26,976 bases of DNA from SIG587 sp045649505 (GTDB lineage Bacteria > Bacillota > Clostridia > Oscillospirales > Acutalibacteraceae). Shown one piece after another: positions 14,955 through 23,619 of this stretch. The position numbers and the translations under genes are program-made. How positions within the stretch are numbered: the stretch's first letter is position 1; each line of letters opens with the position of its first letter. Location: assembly GCA_045649505.1 (NCBI GenBank), contig JAZRQA010000070.1, positions 1 through 26,976 of the forward strand. The letters run 5' to 3'. The notes beneath the pieces were generated by a model that worked only from the letters and a program-made list of their open reading frames with translations, did not search any database and had not been told where the DNA came from.

Positions 14955-16892
14955 ATGAGTGACATTGTAAACACACCTGTAAGCGAGAATTATGATGAAT
15001 CGTCAATTCAGGTACTTGAGGGTCTTGAAGCGGTGCGTAAGCGCCCCGGTATGTACATAGGCTCTACAGGCGAGCGCGGACTACACCATCTCGTTTATGA
15101 GATAGTAGATAACGCTATTGATGAGGCTCTTGCGGGATATTGTACCAAAATCAATGTAGAAATTCTTGATGACGGTATAATAAGAGTTACTGATAACGGC
15201 CGTGGTATACCTGTTGGAATAAATCCGCAAAAGGGTATTCCTTCGGTTACGGTTGTATTTACAATACTTCACGCAGGCGGTAAATTCGGCGGCGGCGGAT
15301 ACAAGGTATCGGGCGGTCTGCACGGTGTTGGCGCATCGGTTGTTAACGCGCTTTCAAGCTGGCTTGAGGTTGAGGTTAAGGATGGCAAAAATATCTATAG
15401 ACAAAGGTATGAAAAGGGAGTTATTGCAACAGGCCTTGATATTATAGGTGAAACCGATGAAACAGGTACCACCGTTACATTTAAGCCTGACCCAACAATA
15501 TTTACCGATACAACCACCTACGATTATGATATTCTTTTAAATCGACTTCGCGAGCAGGCATTCTTAAATGCAGGTATAAGAATTGTTTTAGAGGATAAGC
15601 GTACTAATGTTTTTGAGCCTAAGAGTGATGACCTTTGCTATGAAGGCGGTATCAAGGAATACGTTGATTATCTTCGTAACGGTATAAAGAAGGACCCTCT
15701 TTCCGATATAATTTATTTATCGGGAACAAAGGGTGACTCCACAGCCGAGATTGCGCTTATGTGGACAACTGCTTACGATAGCAAAATTATGTCATTTGCA
15801 AATACGCTGCATACCATTGACGGCGGTACCCACGAGCAGGCATTCCGTCAGACTGTTGCCCGTGTTGTAAATAAGTACGCGCACGATTTTAAAAAGCTTA
15901 AGACCGAATCCGATAACCTCAAGGGTGACGATATTATGGAGGGTCTTGTTGCTGTTGTTTCGGTTAAGCTTGCCGATGCGCAGTTTGAAAGCCAGACAAA
16001 GGCAAAACTCGGTAATACCTCTATAGGACAGCTTGTAAGAGAAATTATAAACGATAAGCTTTATAAATTTCTTGAGGAAAACCCTGCCGATGCTAAAATT
16101 GTCATAGAAAAGGCAATAGCCGCATCAAATGCCCGTGAAGCGGCACAAAAAGCCAGAGATGCTTCAAGAAACAAATCGGGTATCGGCGGAAAGACCAGAA
16201 TGCCCGAAAAACTTAAGGATTGTATTTCTGACGATGCAACCAAGACCGAAATCTTTATTGTAGAGGGTGACTCTGCAGGCGGAAGCGCGGTTGAGGGCAG
16301 AAACTCCACCTATCAGGCAATACTCCCGCTTTGGGGTAAAATGCTTAATGTTGAAAAGGCAAGGGACGATAAGGTTTACGGCAATGATAAGCTGACGCCC
16401 GTTATTGTTGCTCTCGGCACAGGAATAGGTGAAAACTTTGATATTTCAAAGCTACGCTATGATAAAATAGTTATTATGGCGGATGCTGATGTTGACGGTA
16501 GCCATATCAGAACTCTGCTGTTAACCTTCTTCTTCCGTTATATGCCTGAGCTCATCGAAACAGGACACATTTACCTTGCCCAGCCTCCTCTTTTCCGCGT
16601 TTCAAAGGGAAAACAGCATTTTGATGCCTTTAACGATGAGGAAAAAGCGGAATATATTGAGCGTCTTGGCGGTACAGCAGATGTTCAGCGTTATAAGGGT
16701 CTTGGTGAAATGGACCCTGATCAGCTTTGGGAAACCACACTCGACCCTGAGAGAAGGACGTTTTTACAGGTTACTATGGCAGATGCTGAGCTTGCAAATG
16801 ACACCTTTACAATGCTTATGGGTGAAGAGGTTGAGCCAAGAAAGCAGTTTATAGAAGAAAATGCGGTGTTTGCCACCGATCTTGATATATAG
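14955..16892 (+). CDS. gyrB: DNA gyrase subunit B
   Basis: The ATPase subunit of gyrase powers negative supercoiling by the GyrA2B2 complex. The 645 residues match the shorter Gram-positive form, without the insert found in E. coli. The GHKL ATPase domain has YEIVDNAIDEALAGYC with Glu49 and Asn53, then DNGRGIPVG and GLHGVGASVVNALS. The transducer domain follows. The TOPRIM domain has EGDSAGGSA (437-445) and DADVDGSHI (from Asp510). The tail domain has RYKGLGEM. AGGAG precedes ATG 14955, just after the parS site. The gap to gyrA holds an inverted-repeat element. Confidence 0.98.
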   Translation: MSDIVNTPVSENYDESSIQVLEGLEAVRKRPGMYIGSTGERGLHHLVYEIVDNAIDEALAGYCTKINVEILDDGIIRVTDNGRGIPVGINPQKGIPSVTVVFTILHAGGKFGGGGYKVSGGLHGVGASVVNALSSWLEVEVKDGKNIYRQRYEKGVIATGLDIIGETDETGTTVTFKPDPTIFTDTTTYDYDILLNRLREQAFLNAGIRIVLEDKRTNVFEPKSDDLCYEGGIKEYVDYLRNGIKKDPLSDIIYLSGTKGDSTAEIALMWTTAYDSKIMSFANTLHTIDGGTHEQAFRQTVARVVNKYAHDFKKLKTESDNLKGDDIMEGLVAVVSVKLADAQFESQTKAKLGNTSIGQLVREIINDKLYKFLEENPADAKIVIEKAIAASNAREAAQKARDASRNKSGIGGKTRMPEKLKDCISDDATKTEIFIVEGDSAGGSAVEGRNSTYQAILPLWGKMLNVEKARDDKVYGNDKLTPVIVALGTGIGENFDISKLRYDKIVIMADADVDGSHIRTLLLTFFFRYMPELIETGHIYLAQPPLFRVSKGKQHFDAFNDEEKAEYIERLGGTADVQRYKGLGEMDPDQLWETTLDPERRTFLQVTMADAELANDTFTMLMGEEVEPRKQFIEENAVFATDLDI

Positions 16893-17082
16893 ATTGACAA
16901 AATCAAAAAAATCAAGGTTTAGCTCGTTAAATTTTCTCTCTCCTCTTGTATGAAGTTAAGTAGGCGAAAGCCTTGCTAAAACCTCATACTTCGATTTTAG
17001 AAAAAATTTAACGGCATAAACAAAAATAAATAAAGAAAAAAATATTCATTTCGAAGGCTTGACATTTTTAATTTTGTCAATC
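16892..17082. repeat. Nested inverted-repeat element between gyrB and gyrA
   Basis: This 191-bp stretch holds three nested pairs of arms. The outer arms are 16892-16916 and 17058-17082 (22 of 25 bases complementary). The middle arms are CGTTAAATTTT at 16925-16935 and AAAATTTAACG at 17003-17013 (perfect). The inner arms are 16949-16965 and 16970-16988 around a GAAA loop. No ORF is present. The element begins at the last base of the gyrB stop and ends just before the gyrA ribosome binding site. It could be a mobile-element remnant or a folded leader RNA for gyrA. Confidence 0.75.
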
Positions 17083-17104
17083 TTCGGAAAGGAGAAACTT
17101 AAAA

Positions 17105-19666
17105 ATGGCTAAACAGGAAAAGGTATATTGGCCTTCAAGTGAGGAAACCAATATTTTACCCGTAGAAATAGTAGATGAAGTTAAGGGCAGTATGCTCCAG
17201 TACGGTATGTCGGTGCTTGTCGGACGCGCTCTGCCTGATGTGCGTGACGGTCTTAAGCCCGTTCACCGCCGTATACTTTACACAATGTATGAAAACGGTC
17301 TTACCCCTGAAAAGGCATATCGTAAATGCGCCGATACCGTTGGTTCAGTGCTTGGACGCTACCATCCGCACGGTGATGCTTCAGTTTACGATGCAATGGT
17401 ACGTATGGCGCAGGATTTCTCCCTTAGATATCCGCTTATAGACGGACACGGTAACTTCGGTAATATAGACGGTTATCCTGCCGCTGCATATCGTTACACC
17501 GAGTCCAAGATGAATAGGCTTTCCCTTAATATGCTTGACGATATCGATAAGGATACCGTTGATTTTATGCCTAACTACGATGACCGTTTAAAGGAGCCTA
17601 CAGTTTTACCTGTACGCTTTCCGCAACTCCTTGTAAACGGCTCCAGCGGTATAGCTTTTGGTATGGCAACCGAAATTCCGCCCCACAACCTTGGTGAGGC
17701 AATTGACGGTATGTGCGCTCTTATAGACAATCCCGATGCTGACCTCGGCGAGCTTTGCGAGTATATAAAGGGCCCTGATTTCCCAACAGGCGGAATTATT
17801 ATGGGTAGAGCGGGTATCCGCGCTGCCTATGCTACCGGTAAGGGTAAGATAATTGTAAGAGGAAAAACCGAAATTGAGGAGCTTTCAAACGGTAAATTCC
17901 GTATTATTATCACCGAAATTCCCTATAAGGTAAGAAAAGAGGCACTTGTTAAGAAAATTTATGACCTTGCAGCCGATAAGCGTGTTGAGGGTATCGACGA
18001 TGTTGTTGACTACTCTTCAAAGCGTGACGGCGGTATAAGAATAGTTGTTGATATAAAGAAGGATGCCAATCCGCAGGTTGTTTTAAATAAGCTGTTCTCA
18101 TATACCGAACTGCAGACCACCTTCGGAGCTAATCTGATTGCCATTGTAAACGGCAAGCCTCAGATACTCACATTAAAGGAAATGCTACAAAACTGTATTG
18201 ATTTCCAATGTGAGATTATTGAGCGCCGCACCCGCTTTGATATGAAGAAGGCGCAGGAACGCGCCCATATTTTAGAGGCACTAAAAACCGCTATTGACTT
18301 TATTGATGAGGTTATCAGCATTATCCGTACCTCAAAAACCATACCTGAGTCAAAGGAAAGACTGGCTGACCGTTTTGGATTCGATGAAATTCAGACCACC
18401 GCCATTGTTCAGATGCAGCTTGGTAAACTTGCAGGTATGGAAAAACAGAAGATTGAGGACGAATTAACCGATAAATACGCATTTATTAAGGAATGTGAGG
18501 ATATTTTAGCCTCTCACAGTCGCGTTCTTGATATTGTTAAGACCGAGGCATTAAATCTTCGCGATAAATACTCTGATGACCGTCGTACCGAGATATCCGC
18601 CGTTTCAGGTGAAGTGGATATTGAGGACCTTATCCCTGAGGAGGAGGTTGTGCTCACTAAAACACGTAACGGATACATCAAGCGAATTGCAAGTAGTGAG
18701 TACTCGGTACAAAACCGCGGCGGCAGAGGTATTAGAGGTATGACAACAAGAGAGGACGACATTGTTGAGAATATGTTTGTCTGCTCGTCACACGATTATA
18801 TTATGATGTTCTCAAATTTCGGCAGAATATATCGCCTTAAGGCTTATGAGATTCCCGAAGGAAGCCGAATCGGCAAGGGTATGAACTTTGTTAATATTCT
18901 GCCCCTAATGCCCGGTGAGAAGATTACCAATATAATGCCTGTAAGTGAGCTTGATACCGATTCCTACATTGTAATGGTAACCGAGCAGGGCACCATTAAA
19001 AGAACTCATCTTGATGATTTTAAGCACATTCGCAAGACCGGAATTATAGCTATCGGTCTTGATGAGGGTGATGCACTTGCCTTTGCTGAGCTTACAAACG
19101 GCAATGAAGACCTGCTTATTGCTACCAAAAAGGGTATGGCAATACATATTAACGAGCAGGATGTGCGTTCTATGGGCAGAACTGCACGCGGTGTGCGTGC
19201 TATTCGCCTTAAAGAGGGCGACAAGGTAGTTGCAATGACCAAGGTTGATGAAAATACTACCGTTTTGACCGTAACCGAAACAGGATACGGCAGAAAGAGC
19301 AGTATTGCCGATTATAGACTGCAAAACCGCGGAGGAAAGGGTATTACCAACTACCGCGTTGAGAAGTACGGTGATGTTGCGGCAGTGCTTGCGGTTACCG
19401 ATGACGAGGATATTATTATGATAGCCTCTGACGGTGTTATAATCCGTGTTCCTGCGGCTCAGATAAGCACCTTTAACCGTCCATCAAAGGGCGTTAGAGT
19501 AAAGCGTGTAGAGTCAGATACCGTTATTTTGTCTGCCGTAACCAGCGAACACGACGAGGACGAGGAGATGACCGTTCCTGAAGCACCCGATGCCGATGCG
19601 GCTGAGGTAGAGGTACAAGCACAGGACGAAACAGGGGAAGAAGAACAAACTGAAGTTAAGGAGTAA
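17105..19666 (+). CDS. gyrA: DNA gyrase subunit A
   Basis: GyrA cuts and rejoins DNA through its active-site tyrosine and wraps DNA with its C-terminal beta-pinwheel. The 853 residues include PDVRDGLKPVHRRILY, the quinolone-determining region HPHGDASVYDAMVRM (88-102) and catalytic Tyr131 in AYRYTES. The GyrA box is QNRGGRG (from Gln536), with a related QNRGGKG at 740; these support gyrase rather than topoisomerase IV. The position equal to E. coli Ser83 is Ala92, as in mycobacteria. The C-terminus is a strongly acidic tail of about 40 residues. GGAAAGGAG lies before ATG 17105. The CPBP gene follows after six bases. Confidence 0.97.
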   Translation: MAKQEKVYWPSSEETNILPVEIVDEVKGSMLQYGMSVLVGRALPDVRDGLKPVHRRILYTMYENGLTPEKAYRKCADTVGSVLGRYHPHGDASVYDAMVRMAQDFSLRYPLIDGHGNFGNIDGYPAAAYRYTESKMNRLSLNMLDDIDKDTVDFMPNYDDRLKEPTVLPVRFPQLLVNGSSGIAFGMATEIPPHNLGEAIDGMCALIDNPDADLGELCEYIKGPDFPTGGIIMGRAGIRAAYATGKGKIIVRGKTEIEELSNGKFRIIITEIPYKVRKEALVKKIYDLAADKRVEGIDDVVDYSSKRDGGIRIVVDIKKDANPQVVLNKLFSYTELQTTFGANLIAIVNGKPQILTLKEMLQNCIDFQCEIIERRTRFDMKKAQERAHILEALKTAIDFIDEVISIIRTSKTIPESKERLADRFGFDEIQTTAIVQMQLGKLAGMEKQKIEDELTDKYAFIKECEDILASHSRVLDIVKTEALNLRDKYSDDRRTEISAVSGEVDIEDLIPEEEVVLTKTRNGYIKRIASSEYSVQNRGGRGIRGMTTREDDIVENMFVCSSHDYIMMFSNFGRIYRLKAYEIPEGSRIGKGMNFVNILPLMPGEKITNIMPVSELDTDSYIVMVTEQGTIKRTHLDDFKHIRKTGIIAIGLDEGDALAFAELTNGNEDLLIATKKGMAIHINEQDVRSMGRTARGVRAIRLKEGDKVVAMTKVDENTTVLTVTETGYGRKSSIADYRLQNRGGKGITNYRVEKYGDVAAVLAVTDDEDIIMIASDGVIIRVPAAQISTFNRPSKGVRVKRVESDTVILSAVTSEHDEDEEMTVPEAPDADAAEVEVQAQDETGEEEQTEVKE

Positions 19667-19672
19667 TTTCCC

Positions 19673-20668
19673 ATGCAGTATTTTGATGACCCTGTAAAAG
19701 CTATTGAGTATATGGAGAGAAAGAATGCCGAGAAAAAGCATATAAAGCGCGCCGCATCAGCAATAGGTATTACCTATATTGCGGTTATGATAATCTCGGT
19801 GTTCTGGGCGGCGGCGTTACTTTACATTCTGCGTAAGCTCGGCATCTCTCAAAATTGGTTTTATAACCTTGTTGAGGATGCAGGCAGTCTGCAGTTTATA
19901 CAGGTAATAATGTCACTTATAATGTTTACCGTCCCATTTTTAATTCTATATAAATGGTCGGGATATCCCTCTAAGGAAATTTTCCCGTTAGGCGGCGTAA
20001 AAAAAGGCACTTTTTTGCCGCTTTCCCTTATTGGAATAGGTTTTTGCTCCTTTGCAAACATTGCAAACAGCATAAGCGGCCAGATATTTTTAGGGCTTGG
20101 CTTTCCCGACCCCTCAAACGATGTAGAATACCCGTTAGGCATTTTCGGCTTTGCTCTCTCCTTTTTATCAACAGCGGTTATGCCCGCATTGGTCGAGGAA
20201 TTTGCAATGCGCGGCGTGTTTATGGGGATTTTGCGAAAATTCGGTGACCGTTTTGCCCTTATAACTTCGGCAATACTATTTGGGCTTATACACGCAAATT
20301 TTGAGCAGATAGTATTTGCCGCCTTTGTGGGGCTTGTGCTTGGCTTTGTGTTTTTAAAAAGCGGTTCGTTATGGACGGCAATCTTCGTGCACTTTTTCAA
20401 TAATCTTGTTTCGGTGCTGATGTATTATCTTTGCGAATATGCAAGCCTTGCTTTTGCAAATGTTATATACTCCTTATATTTAGCGATTTCCCTTATTCTT
20501 GCCATAATAGGTATGTATCTTTTGTCTACGAGGGATGAGAGGGCTTTTGAAATAAGTGACACAGATATGTTATGCAGAGCAAAAAATAAGTTTACCTGGT
20601 TTTTTGCATCACCTGCGATTATACTATCGGTGATAATCACTTTGATAATAGCAATTTTCTTAAGGTAA
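19673..20668 (+). CDS. CPBP family intramembrane metalloprotease
   Basis: This 331-residue membrane protein has about eight hydrophobic segments and the CPBP (CAAX-protease/bacteriocin-processing, ABI) motifs: EEFAMRG with Glu175/Glu176 and Arg179-180 region, FGLIHANFEQ with His207, and HFFNN with His240 and Asn243/244. These residues form the metal/water-activating site inside the membrane. Substrates of bacterial members are mostly unknown. The N-terminal 30 residues are charged and cytoplasmic. The AAGGAG ribosome binding site overlaps the gyrA stop, so it may be co-transcribed with gyrA. The stop codon is followed by the parS palindrome, which may also act as a terminator. Confidence 0.88.
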   Translation: MQYFDDPVKAIEYMERKNAEKKHIKRAASAIGITYIAVMIISVFWAAALLYILRKLGISQNWFYNLVEDAGSLQFIQVIMSLIMFTVPFLILYKWSGYPSKEIFPLGGVKKGTFLPLSLIGIGFCSFANIANSISGQIFLGLGFPDPSNDVEYPLGIFGFALSFLSTAVMPALVEEFAMRGVFMGILRKFGDRFALITSAILFGLIHANFEQIVFAAFVGLVLGFVFLKSGSLWTAIFVHFFNNLVSVLMYYLCEYASLAFANVIYSLYLAISLILAIIGMYLLSTRDERAFEISDTDMLCRAKNKFTWFFASPAIILSVIITLIIAIFLR

Positions 20669-20669
20669 C

Positions 20670-20705
20670 AAAAGCAGAATGTTTCACGTGAAACATTCTG
20701 CTTTT
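20670..20705. repeat. 36-bp perfect palindrome centred on parS
   Basis: The arms extend 10 bases beyond parS on both sides (AAAAGCAGAA and TTCTGCTTTT), giving perfect symmetry around 20687/20688. As RNA it would form a strong stem ending in four Us, just two bases after the CPBP stop codon, so it may act as a transcription terminator as well. Confidence 0.85.
20680..20695. promoter_or_regulatory. parS site (ParB/Spo0J binding), upstream of tadA
   Basis: TGTTTCACGTGAAACA, identical to the site at 14916-14931 and 5.8 kb further from oriC. In the tadA frame it reads MFHVKH and creates a false upstream start. Confidence 0.93.
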
Positions 20706-20723
20706 AAAAAAGGAAGAAATAAA

Positions 20724-21179
20724 ATGGAAAAGAAATTTATGTTAAGAGCCATCGAATTAGCAACTCTTGCGGCGCAAAAGGGCGAAATACCCGTGGGCGC
20801 AGTAATAGTACAAAACGGCGAGATAATTGCCGAAGGCATAAACACAAGGGAACAGGATAAAACTGCGCTGGGACACGCCGAAATTAACGCAATATCCGCC
20901 GCCTGTAAATATAAAAATGATTGGCGGCTTGATGACTGCGATTTGTATGTAACCCTTGAGCCATGCGTTATGTGTGCAGGGGCAATCCTTAATGCAAGGG
21001 TTAAAAATGTTATTTTCGGCGCGTACGATTACAGCGCAGGTGCAATGGGAAGTTCACAAAATGTTGTGGGAGAAAAAAGTTCAACCACAATATATTCGGG
21101 AATATGCGAAGAAGAATGTACCAAACTAATAAAAGATTTTTTTAAAGATATAAGAAAAATTCAAGGCTCCCTTATATAA
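20724..21179 (+). CDS. tadA: tRNA-specific adenosine deaminase TadA
   Basis: TadA converts adenosine 34 of tRNA-Arg(ACG) to inosine, which lets one tRNA read CGU, CGC and CGA. The 151-residue protein has the zinc deaminase motifs HAE (His51, catalytic Glu53) and PCVMC (Cys81, Cys84), plus VGAVIVQNGEIIAEG and ARVKNVIFGAYD of the CDA fold. ATG 20724 is chosen because AGGAAG lies eight bases before it and the family starts near MEKKFMLRAIELA. An ATG at 20679 in the same frame is made by the parS site. The stop codon is inside the terminator hairpin. Its substrate tRNA is encoded at 9437. Confidence 0.95.
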   Translation: MEKKFMLRAIELATLAAQKGEIPVGAVIVQNGEIIAEGINTREQDKTALGHAEINAISAACKYKNDWRLDDCDLYVTLEPCVMCAGAILNARVKNVIFGAYDYSAGAMGSSQNVVGEKSSTTIYSGICEEECTKLIKDFFKDIRKIQGSLI

Positions 21180-21197
21180 GGGGAGCCTTGAATTTTT
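21155..21197 (+). terminator. Terminator overlapping the 3' end of tadA
   Basis: A 17-bp perfect stem (21155-21171 with 21181-21197, core GGCTCCC/GGGAGCC) ends in five Ts. The tadA TAA (21177-21179) is in the loop, so the last codons are part of the hairpin. The A-rich left arm would also allow it to work on the other strand. Confidence 0.88.
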
Positions 21198-21241
21198 CAA
21201 AGCCCTAAACCCCTTAAAACAGATATTTTTCTACACCGTCT

Positions 21242-21275
21242 TTTGACAAATTTTTCATATTAGAGGTTGTATACT
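21242..21275 (+). promoter_or_regulatory. spoIIE promoter with long spacer and overlapping Spo0A box
   Basis: A perfect -35 TTGACA (21243-21248) is followed after 21 bp by -10 TATACT (21270-21275). The -35 lies inside TTTGACAAA (21242-21250), the reverse complement of the exact 0A box TTTGTCAAA. The long spacer is characteristic of Spo0A-activated sigma-A promoters of B. subtilis spoIIE and spoIIG. The predicted start is near 21282, about 35 bases before the start codon. Confidence 0.75.
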
Positions 21276-21315
21276 CAAAGATGAAGAAATATCTTTCAAA
21301 GGTGCGGTGTTAAAA

Positions 21316-23619
21316 ATGAAGGAAAATGTAAAAATAAACGCTCCCATAGGTGAAATCTCGCTAAAGGATTTAGTCTACGGTATCTGTGCGCATCTTACCT
21401 GTGCGCTGTTTGCCTTTTTTATGGCGAGGACAAGCATTTCGGGGCTTATTCCGTTTGGAATAAGTGTAATCTCGGCGTGTCCGCAGGTGCTTTTGCCCGG
21501 CGCGGTGCTTGGCTGTGTTGCGGGATATATGTTTCCTGCAAGCGGTATAGGAATGTTCCGTTACATAGCCGCCTGCCTTGCGGTGCTGGCAATAAAGGTT
21601 ATGTGCAGCGCAATTTCGAAGGTGGGCAAAAAGGTATTATTTATGTGCGCTACTACCCTTGCTGTAACGTTAGCAACGGGACTTGTAACCTTGAATGATG
21701 TCGAATATGCCCCTGTTTATGCGGCAGTTGAGGCATTGCTTGCCGCAGGCGGAACATACTTTGCGCACTATGCCTTTTTAGCTGTGCGACGCCGAAACAG
21801 TGTTAACAGGACAAAGGTATTTTGCTCTTTTATTATAGTTCTTGCGCTTGCCGCGGCCGGAGCGTTACCTATTAGTATAGGATATATATCGGTTGGGCGC
21901 GTGCTTTTTACTGCAATTATTCTCTCCTGCGCCCGTTTCGGAGGAATAACGGGCGGAATGGCGGCAGGAATAGCAACCTGTGCCGCTTCGGCGTTGACAG
22001 GCGGAGGTGCCAATGTAAGTCTTATGTATGCCCTTGGCGGACTGGTTGCAGGAATGCTTCGCGAAAAAGGGCGGTATATTCAGCTTTTAGGATATCTTGT
22101 AACCGCGCTTTTGTGCGCTTTGAGCGGTGGCATTACAGCACAGAATGTGGCACCGTGTGTTGAGGTGTTTTTTGGCGCAACAATATTTTTGAATCTGCCA
22201 AGGGCGGTCAATTTAAAGCTTGGAAGACTGCTTTCCCTGGGCGCCGCGGTCAATGCGCCCGTTAGCCTAAAAAAGGCGGTAACAATGCGGTTAAGCTTTG
22301 CCGCTACCGCTTTAAAGGATGTTTCCCTTACCGTTGAGCAGGTTGCCCGCGAGCTTTCGAAAATAAATACTCCCGAACCTATAAGTATTATTCGCGGCAC
22401 CCAGTATACTGCCTGCAAGGGCTGCGTTATGTCACAGATCTGCTGGGATGAGAAAAAGGAGGATACGGTCTTTGCGTTGGGCGAGATTATGAATGCCGTA
22501 AAACAAGGCAAGGAAGAACCGTTAAACTCGGCACCGAAGGAGTTCAACGAGAGGTGCTTAAGGGGCGAAGTGATTGTGAATGCGCTGGATATAGCCTTTG
22601 CCGACTATGCCGCCAAGAGTGCCGCCGAAAACCGACTTGATGAGGTACGTGCCGTTGTGTGTGACCAGTTTGACGGCATTTCGGGTATGCTCAGCGATAT
22701 TGTGAGTGAGCTTGATAACGATGAGCAGTATGATACTGCCGCCGCCGCAAGGGTGGCCGATGCGCTTAAGGAAATAGGAATCTGCCCTACACAGTGTGTC
22801 TGCCGCACCGATAAATATGGTCGACTTAGTATCGAAGCAACCGCGCCCGATAACGGATTTGGGCTCATAAATAAGCTTAAAATAATGCGTGTTGCTTCAA
22901 ATGTGTGCGATAGGGATTTTGAGGCACCCGATGTTGTCAGATGCGGCGGAGAGATGGTGCTGACCCTCAATGAGCGCGCACGTTACACCGCAGAAATAGG
23001 TGCCGAGCAGATAATATGTAAGGGTAGCACAATGTGCGGTGACAGTTACAACTGGTTCTATGACGGTAGAGGCAGAATTGTTGTAATTTTATCCGACGGT
23101 ATGGGCGCGGGCGGCAGAGCGGCGGTAGATTCCGCAATGGCAACAGGGCTTATGAGCCGACTTATTAAGGCGGGCTTCGGTTTTGATTGCTCGCTCAGAA
23201 TTTTAAACTCTTCAATGCTTTTTAAATCGACCGACGAATCCCTTGCAACGGTTGATATATCCTGTATTGACCTATTTACAGGGCAGATTGAGCTTTTAAA
23301 GGCGGGAGCCGCGCCAACAATAGTACGCCGTAGAGGGCGCACAGGCAAGGCGCAAAGCACGTCCTTGCCTGCAGGAATTATAAGGGAAATCGGATTTGAT
23401 AAGGCAACCGTAAAAATTCATTCGGGGGATATATTGCTTATGATGTCCGACGGGGTCACCGCGCAGGGAACAGACTGGATATATGAGGAGCTTGAAAATT
23501 GGGGCAACGGTACTGCGCAGGCACTCAGCGAGCGTATTGCAAACGAGGCAAAACGCCGCCGTACCGACGGTCATGAGGACGATATAACCGTAATCGCGGC
23601 AATAATTGAAAGAGCATAG
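21316..23619 (+). CDS. spoIIE: Stage II sporulation protein E (SpoIIE), PP2C phosphatase
   Basis: SpoIIE is a membrane-bound serine phosphatase that dephosphorylates the anti-anti-sigma factor SpoIIAA and so activates sigma F in the forespore; it also acts in asymmetric division. The 767-residue protein has about ten transmembrane segments (residues ~20-300), a regulatory region with Cys-rich TACKGCVMSQICW, and a C-terminal PP2C domain. Metal-binding acids include Asp594 in LSDGMGAGGRA, Asp712 in MMSDGVTAQG and Asp755/756 in HEDDITVI. I choose ATG 21316; a GTG at 21307 is three codons earlier but sits almost on the AAAGGTG site. The gene ends in a terminator and converges on the HAD gene. Confidence 0.95.
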   Translation: MKENVKINAPIGEISLKDLVYGICAHLTCALFAFFMARTSISGLIPFGISVISACPQVLLPGAVLGCVAGYMFPASGIGMFRYIAACLAVLAIKVMCSAISKVGKKVLFMCATTLAVTLATGLVTLNDVEYAPVYAAVEALLAAGGTYFAHYAFLAVRRRNSVNRTKVFCSFIIVLALAAAGALPISIGYISVGRVLFTAIILSCARFGGITGGMAAGIATCAASALTGGGANVSLMYALGGLVAGMLREKGRYIQLLGYLVTALLCALSGGITAQNVAPCVEVFFGATIFLNLPRAVNLKLGRLLSLGAAVNAPVSLKKAVTMRLSFAATALKDVSLTVEQVARELSKINTPEPISIIRGTQYTACKGCVMSQICWDEKKEDTVFALGEIMNAVKQGKEEPLNSAPKEFNERCLRGEVIVNALDIAFADYAAKSAAENRLDEVRAVVCDQFDGISGMLSDIVSELDNDEQYDTAAAARVADALKEIGICPTQCVCRTDKYGRLSIEATAPDNGFGLINKLKIMRVASNVCDRDFEAPDVVRCGGEMVLTLNERARYTAEIGAEQIICKGSTMCGDSYNWFYDGRGRIVVILSDGMGAGGRAAVDSAMATGLMSRLIKAGFGFDCSLRILNSSMLFKSTDESLATVDISCIDLFTGQIELLKAGAAPTIVRRRGRTGKAQSTSLPAGIIREIGFDKATVKIHSGDILLMMSDGVTAQGTDWIYEELENWGNGTAQALSERIANEAKRRRTDGHEDDITVIAAIIERA

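Noticed and set aside
17059..17064. TTGACA as the -35 of a gyrA promoter
   Set aside because: No -10-like hexamer lies 16-19 bases downstream; it is part of the inverted-repeat arm.
18905..19324. Minus-strand ORF of 139 residues inside gyrA
   Set aside because: It is antisense to conserved gyrA sequence and has no family resemblance or ribosome binding site.
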